Origin: Nissolia schottii | Lineage: Eukaryota > Streptophyta > Magnoliopsida > Fabales > Fabaceae | Length of the DNA: 64,000 nucleotides | Direction: 5' to 3' | Assembly (NCBI GenBank): GCA_003254905.1 | Contig: QANU01019479.1 | Coordinates: 348,132 to 412,131, forward strand | Shown here: one piece after another, positions 59,997 through 64,000 of the stretch | How positions within the stretch are numbered: position 1 is the stretch's first letter | Layout: each line of letters opens with the position of its first letter | The notes under the pieces: generated by a model | What the model was told of the DNA's origin: nothing | Seen by the model: the letters and a program-made list of their open reading frames with translations, nothing else | The model's database searches: none | Made by a program: the position numbers and the translations under genes

Positions 59997-61218
59997 TTGC
60001 AATTTTAAGGGTTTGGGTCGCTTCGGGCCGTTTTGACCCGTTTCACGGCCTGCAGACCCTGTCTTCTTCACCCGCTTATCAAACCCATGCAGAATCGCAA
60101 CGAAGGTGGCGATTCGTAATTCCTCATCACATTGTGCAATTCGATAACCATGGTTAAAACTACTTGATGATTTTTTTTTCTTTATAGAAAAACCACTTTA
60201 TTAGTTAAATATATTTTTCTAATATATACTTCTCCTTTTACTGAGTTTCTTGCTCTTGTTGGTAACATTTTGGTTGTAGTCGGAAGGAGATGATGGTTCG
60301 TTGACTGTAGACTACTTTACTTTTTCATCTAGTATTGCAGACTATCTCAGATCAGCTTGTCTTGTTATCAGCCATGTAGGTATACCTATTTCACCTTTTA
60401 TTTTGCGTGCTTCTTCACTAATTATGTATTTATATACAGTGTAATTTTCAAGTCTGAACCAGTAATATATCCATTGCTTGGTCTTGCCTGTATTCTTCTT
60501 TCCCGTTCATGAGTGGGTATTGGCTACCATCATGTTAATGGTGTTTTATTGTACTTGATGACCTTTTCCTTTAAAGAAAACTTGGCTTAGAAAGAATTGG
60601 CCTAATGTGATTCTGTGCAATTGTGACTCACTTGTTCAAGGGAGCAGAGAGAAAGATTATGATAAATTAGATGCAGTTGACATCACTAGGTGCCAAGCAG
60701 GTGCATTCATGAGCACATGAGAAAATGATAGCACTTTATCCTATGAATGTATTCCTATTCCTTAATGTGATAGCTAGGTATTTCTGCATTAAGTCCCATC
60801 TGTTTTAAAATCCTGCTTGTTATCATGAGTCTTGCCCCTAGGCCTATATTGTTATACATGTAGTCTATTTATCCATTACCTTCAATTACTTGTACATTAT
60901 TTAATATTTGTATTTCCCTCATTAGTTTCAAGCTTTATAAAGCATGTTGACTGTTGAGTTTCAGAATGAGTGAAGTCAAATTGTAGTTTATTTTTTAAAA
61001 TCGATTTATTGAGATGGGTTGGCAGGGAAGTCAATATGTATTTTCATTAAATTGGGAGGAAATCAAAGGCTAAAAGGAATGTATGTTAAAAGGAAAATTC
61101 AAGTAAACTCTGTTGTTGATTCTATTTCCAGTGAGAGCCAAGTAACTGACTATTCTGATTTTAAACAGGGTCAGGTAGCATATTTGAGACATTGCGGCTT
61201 GGTAAACCCTTAATTGTC
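59997..61218 (+). pseudogene. Inverted, truncated copy of the ALG13 3' part
   Basis: Matches the complement of about 56395-57837: the intron-1 transposon end, the rest of intron 1, exon 2 (60280-60379, same 100-base length), intron 2 and the first 50 bases of exon 3 (from 61169). Exon 2 has TCT to TCG, and its last codon before the splice is GTA instead of GCA (Ala to Val). Exon 1 and the last 70 or so residues are missing. Homology stops at CCCTTAATTGT (61217) inside the exon 3 GKPLIVVVN region, at the centre of a hairpin. The GT donor after exon 2 and the CAG acceptor are still present. It lacks the tandem duplication seen in the parent. Not functional. Confidence 0.9.
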
Positions 61219-61247
61219 CACAATTAAGGGTTTACCAAGCAGCAATG
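61190..61247. repeat. Short hairpin, 28-base arms and 2-base loop
   Basis: The left arm (61190-61217) is ALG13 exon 3 sequence. The right arm (61220-61247) is its reverse complement with one mismatch; the loop is CC. It marks the end of the ALG13 copy and the start of sequence in the opposite direction. Confidence 0.93.
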
Positions 61248-61629
61248 TCCTGAAGCACAGACTTCCCTTCCTTGTATCTTTGATTTTTATCATGAGCAAT
61301 GACCTGGAGGAATCCAAACTAGTTTTATAATACCTCCTTACATTATGTTAATTCTACATTATAGGAACAATACAAAAATCATCACAGAAGTTTGAACAAA
61401 GTATTAGCTAGAAATGGAAAAAGGAAGAGATAACTACCTATAATATCAATTAGGGGTGTTCATGGGCGGGGTTGGGCCAGGTTGGCCTATACCCGAACCT
61501 GGCCCTATATTTAGACCGGACCAATTTTGAGGACCCGGACCCGATCCTAAACCCGATAGGCCCGATCATCTTCGGGCCGAGTTAAAACCCGGATTTAGAC
61601 CGGGCCAAAACAGGCCAAAACGTTTTGAT

Positions 61630-61870
61630 TGCAGCAGAAATTCAGATTGCAGATTGTAGAAATTGCAGAAATAACAGCAGAATTACAGATTGCAGAAATT
61701 GCAGCAAAATTACAGATTGCAGAAATCACAGCAGAATTGCAGAATTACAGCAGATATATTGCAGAAATTAACTCCTCATTGTCAGTAGAATTACACCAGA
61801 ATTGTACTAGAATGACAGCAGATATATTGCATAATTGCAGAAATTGCAGAGGAATTGTTTAGATATTGCA
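61630..61870 (+). repeat. Minisatellite of GCAGAAATT / ACAGATT words
   Basis: About 15 imperfect copies of a 13-18-base unit containing TTGCAGAAAT or AACAGCAGAATTACAGATTG. Its open frame is a by-product of repeat length. Confidence 0.85.
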
Positions 61871-62606
61871 GGTTGCAGCAGATGATTATATCCAAACTCA
61901 GAATTTATCAGGCAAAACTCCATTTATCAGGTGATAAATCATAGCCTAATGTCAATGCCTACATTTTGCAACAAAACAAGCACAATGTACAATGCATAGC
62001 AGTCATCTACTCTAATAGCTTCCAGCTTAACTTGTTAGAACTTCGAGGAAAGCTATCCTCAATCATATAGGTCATCATAAAAAGGATTCTCTGCCTACAC
62101 CAGTTTATGGGTACACAAGTATTGCTAAGGAGTAAGGATTAACTTAATAGAGTGCATGACCATGAATTTTAGTACATAAAAAATTATCCATCTGCAAATG
62201 GAATGACTATCAGCAGATCATTGAAATTCACTCGCAAATACAACTGCCTAAGTTTCATTAAAATAAATAAACAAGCTCGACTGGTGTAAGGTTTATTACT
62301 AATACAGTTGGAATTGAAGCATCACAGTTTAAAATAACACAGTCAAGATACATCAAAAAATCATGCTACCAAGATGAGATGCAAAATAAAACACCACCAC
62401 CACCCGAAATGGAGTGATCTAAAAAATCTAGCAAAATTATTCGGAAATGGTAAGTCTAGTATAAACCACAGATAACCTCATATCCAAGCAATCATTGATC
62501 ATCACTCATCAGAATGTTCATCCAAAAATGACGAAGAAAAGAGGGAAACAAAAAAAAAAAAAGCAATCAAATTACACTGAAACAGTGGCTTACCAAGGGA
62601 CGACGA

Positions 62607-62700
62607 GTGCGCGGCGAGGCGAGGCGAGGCGAGGCGAGGCGAGACGAGACGAGGCGCGGGAGGCGAGGCGAGGCGAGGCAAGGGAGGCGCTGCGAGGCGA
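62607..62700 (+). repeat. (GGCGA)n pentanucleotide array
   Basis: GGCGA repeated with GACGA, GGCGC and GGAGGCGA variants. It is the most GC-rich patch in an AT-rich region. The frame at 62495-62722 (Arg/Glu/Ala repeats) is not a gene. Confidence 0.9.
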
Positions 62701-63127
62701 GGGTTTAGGGTCTGAACTCTGAGTCTCTGAAGATGAACTGTGAGTCAGAAATGAAAATTGTGAAAAATGAGATGAGGGCTAGTGAGTGGGCTACTGAGAT
62801 GAGGGCTAATGGAGACAAGCCACTGAAGAAAAACATTTGGGCTGCTTAATAAAATTGGGCTGAGGAAAAAAAATTGGGCTGAAAGAGATGGAAAAAAAAA
62901 TTGGACCAGAAGTGCAGAACGTATTGGAATAAATTGTAATTATGAGGGGAAAAAAATAAAAAATGTATAATAGTATAGTATACGGGCTGCCGGGCCTGGC
63001 CGGGTGGCCCGAGGCTAGACCCGAACCCGATATGAATTACAATCGATTTTTTTCTTAAGAGTTTTTTTAAAAACGGGCCCAATTCGGCCCGAATGCTTGG
63101 GGCCAGATTGGGTTATGAACACCCCTA

Positions 63128-63345
63128 ACTGATATCTCATGTTAGTGTATTTTTCCACAAATTCTCGCTTGATACAAGATATCAATGCCTCGAGGATGAC
63201 TGAAAGTGCTAGGGTAGATGGAGGGTTGTATTTTCTACAAAATAACTCAGAACCAACAGCTATAATGTCATACTCTAGTTCAATAATTCTTTCAATCAAC
63301 AAGTTTAATTCTTTCAATATGTTGTATTGCTTGTTTTGCTGGTAA
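63128..63345 (-). pseudogene. Exon-like fragment of an unidentified protein, cut by the hAT-like element
   Basis: After a CAG at about 63341 on the minus strand a frame of about 70 codons reads ELNLLIERIIELEYDIIAVG, then SELFCRKYNPPSTLALSVIL, then EALISCIKREFVEKYTNMRY. It then runs into the element's terminus at 63127. Codon use and amphipathic helix content look like real coding sequence (helical, ARM/HEAT-like). I do not recognise the family. On the far side of the element a possible continuation would be ...TATAG with a GT donor near 61438. Could be a pseudogene or a live gene whose exon has been cut. Confidence 0.4.
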
Positions 63346-63688
63346 TATCAAGAAAAATGTTGGCAAAGCAGCTATAATGCTTCCGAAGCTTCCCATTATA
63401 GCATAGGCAACCCTTACCCTTCTAAAAGGGTTACCTAAAGTTCCAGAAATATATGAAATTTGCTGGACAAAATGGTAGCCATGGAGACTTCAACTATGGA
63501 CCATTTAGACATGAACCATCGCCACAACCACCAAACAAACATTGAACTCTTGTTATATATGTGCACTAAATATGATATATATTAACTATGTACATATATG
63601 AGTAAAATTTTAATTCCTCAAAATAAAATAGTTAGTCTTACCAATAAATAGAATATTGTAACAATTTTACACTTATTTCTTTTTTTTT
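63346..63688. other. No gene seen
   Basis: AT-rich sequence between the exon-like fragment and the terminal MITE. Confidence 0.4.
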
Positions 63689-64000
63689 TAGGTGAAAAAA
63701 ATATGAAAAAGTCCAAATAATTGGGTTTCTTTTTTATTTTTCAATTATTTTTGAGTTTTCAAAATTTATGGGTAAAAAAAATTATTTGGTTACTATAATT
63801 TGGAAAACCCATAAATTTAGGTTTTCAAAATAAGTTTCAAAGAATTTGGGGGCACACTACTTAAAAACCAAACAATTTTGAAAATTATTTAGGGCACACT
63901 GCTTAACAACTCAAATAATATTCTTTACTCATAAATTTTGAAAACCCAAAAATAATTGAAAAGTAAACAAAAAGATTCGGGTTTTCAATTTTTTCACCTA
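63689..64000. mobile_element. Fold-back MITE reaching the window edge
   Basis: TAGGTGAAAAAA at the left and TTTTTTCACCTA at the last bases are reverse complements. The inner arms pair too (TTTCAATTATTTTTGAGTTT against AAACCCAAAAATAATTGAAA; GTTTTCAAAATTTATG with its complement CATAAATTTTGAAAAC). About 312 bp with short unpaired centre. It may extend past the window. Confidence 0.75.

Larger units (their letters stand above)
61451..63127. mobile_element. hAT-like non-autonomous element with internal minisatellites
   Basis: Ends TAGGGGTGTTCAT and ATGAACACCCCTA are perfect inverted repeats of 13 bases, typical of the plant hAT group. Subterminal parts are rich in GGGCC and CCCGG words. Inside are a GCAGAAATTGCAG-type minisatellite (about 61630-61870) and a GGCGA array (about 62610-62700). 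No transposase; 1677 bp. An 8-bp target duplication is not evident; the flanks share only GATAT, and the inverted pairing continues past the ends with one mismatch. Confidence 0.7.

Noticed and set aside
61019..61213. 64-codon frame resembling one at 56398-56586 on the other strand
   Set aside because: Both are the wrong frame through intron 2 and exon 3 of ALG13 and its inverted copy; the likeness comes from the duplication, not from a protein family.
1..64000. CRISPR arrays, operons or bacterial systems
   Set aside because: All genes are plant nuclear genes with introns; no regularly spaced repeat arrays or bacterial ribosome sites are present.

Overview
This is nuclear DNA from a flowering plant, almost certainly a papilionoid legume. 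Every protein-coding gene is split by spliceosomal introns or is a clear plant family. Intergenic DNA is AT-rich and full of plant transposon debris. The central gene is a seed 11S globulin (legumin) driven by a legumin-box promoter. The style of the legumin suggests a lupin-like species, but the sequence does not prove this. All exon coordinates below were read by eye and joined only where phase and family conservation agree.

Layout. 1-9292 (+): the C-terminal two thirds of cohesin subunit SMC1, 14 exons, with one intron that looks U12-type (AT-AA ends). 9293-13347: intergenic with a LINE remnant. 13348-16020 (+): a patellin (SEC14-GOLD) gene with 5 exons. 16021-24124: repeat-rich spacer with a second LINE remnant, a 79-bp tandem repeat, a CACTA end and a decayed second copy of a legumin promoter. 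24125-28807 (+): legumin promoter and a 4-exon legumin whose acidic chain carries a greatly enlarged Glu/Arg repeat region. 30332-30820: the 5' end of a copia element. 31506-35892 (-): a RUS/DUF647 gene, 10 exons. 36040-37575: a terminal-inverted-repeat element. 37601-37956 (+): a truncated, partly spliced retrocopy of the EAF6 gene that lies about 2 kb away at 39681-42963 (-). 45926-47202: probable solo LTR. 49567-50728 (-): a broken PHT1 phosphate transporter. 53815-54770: a large fold-back element. 56186-58696 (-): ALG13. 59997-61218 (+): an inverted, broken copy of the ALG13 3' part, followed by a hairpin, an hAT-like element that interrupts an unidentified exon, and a MITE at the window edge.

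The genes do not form a pathway; they are independent housekeeping or seed genes (chromosome cohesion, lipid-binding trafficking, seed storage, plastid/UV-B response, chromatin acetylation, phosphate uptake, N-glycan assembly). What links the window is duplication by different routes: RNA-mediated (EAF6), DNA-mediated inverted (ALG13), promoter duplication (legumin), and tandem repeat growth inside a coding exon (legumin).

The most informative observations are the EAF6 retrocopy, which captured a transcript with its last intron unspliced and still carries an 11-bp target duplication; the AT-AA intron of SMC1; the legumin repeat region; and the ALG13 inverted duplication, whose intact arm contains a 229-bp tandem repeat next to an N and may be misassembled.
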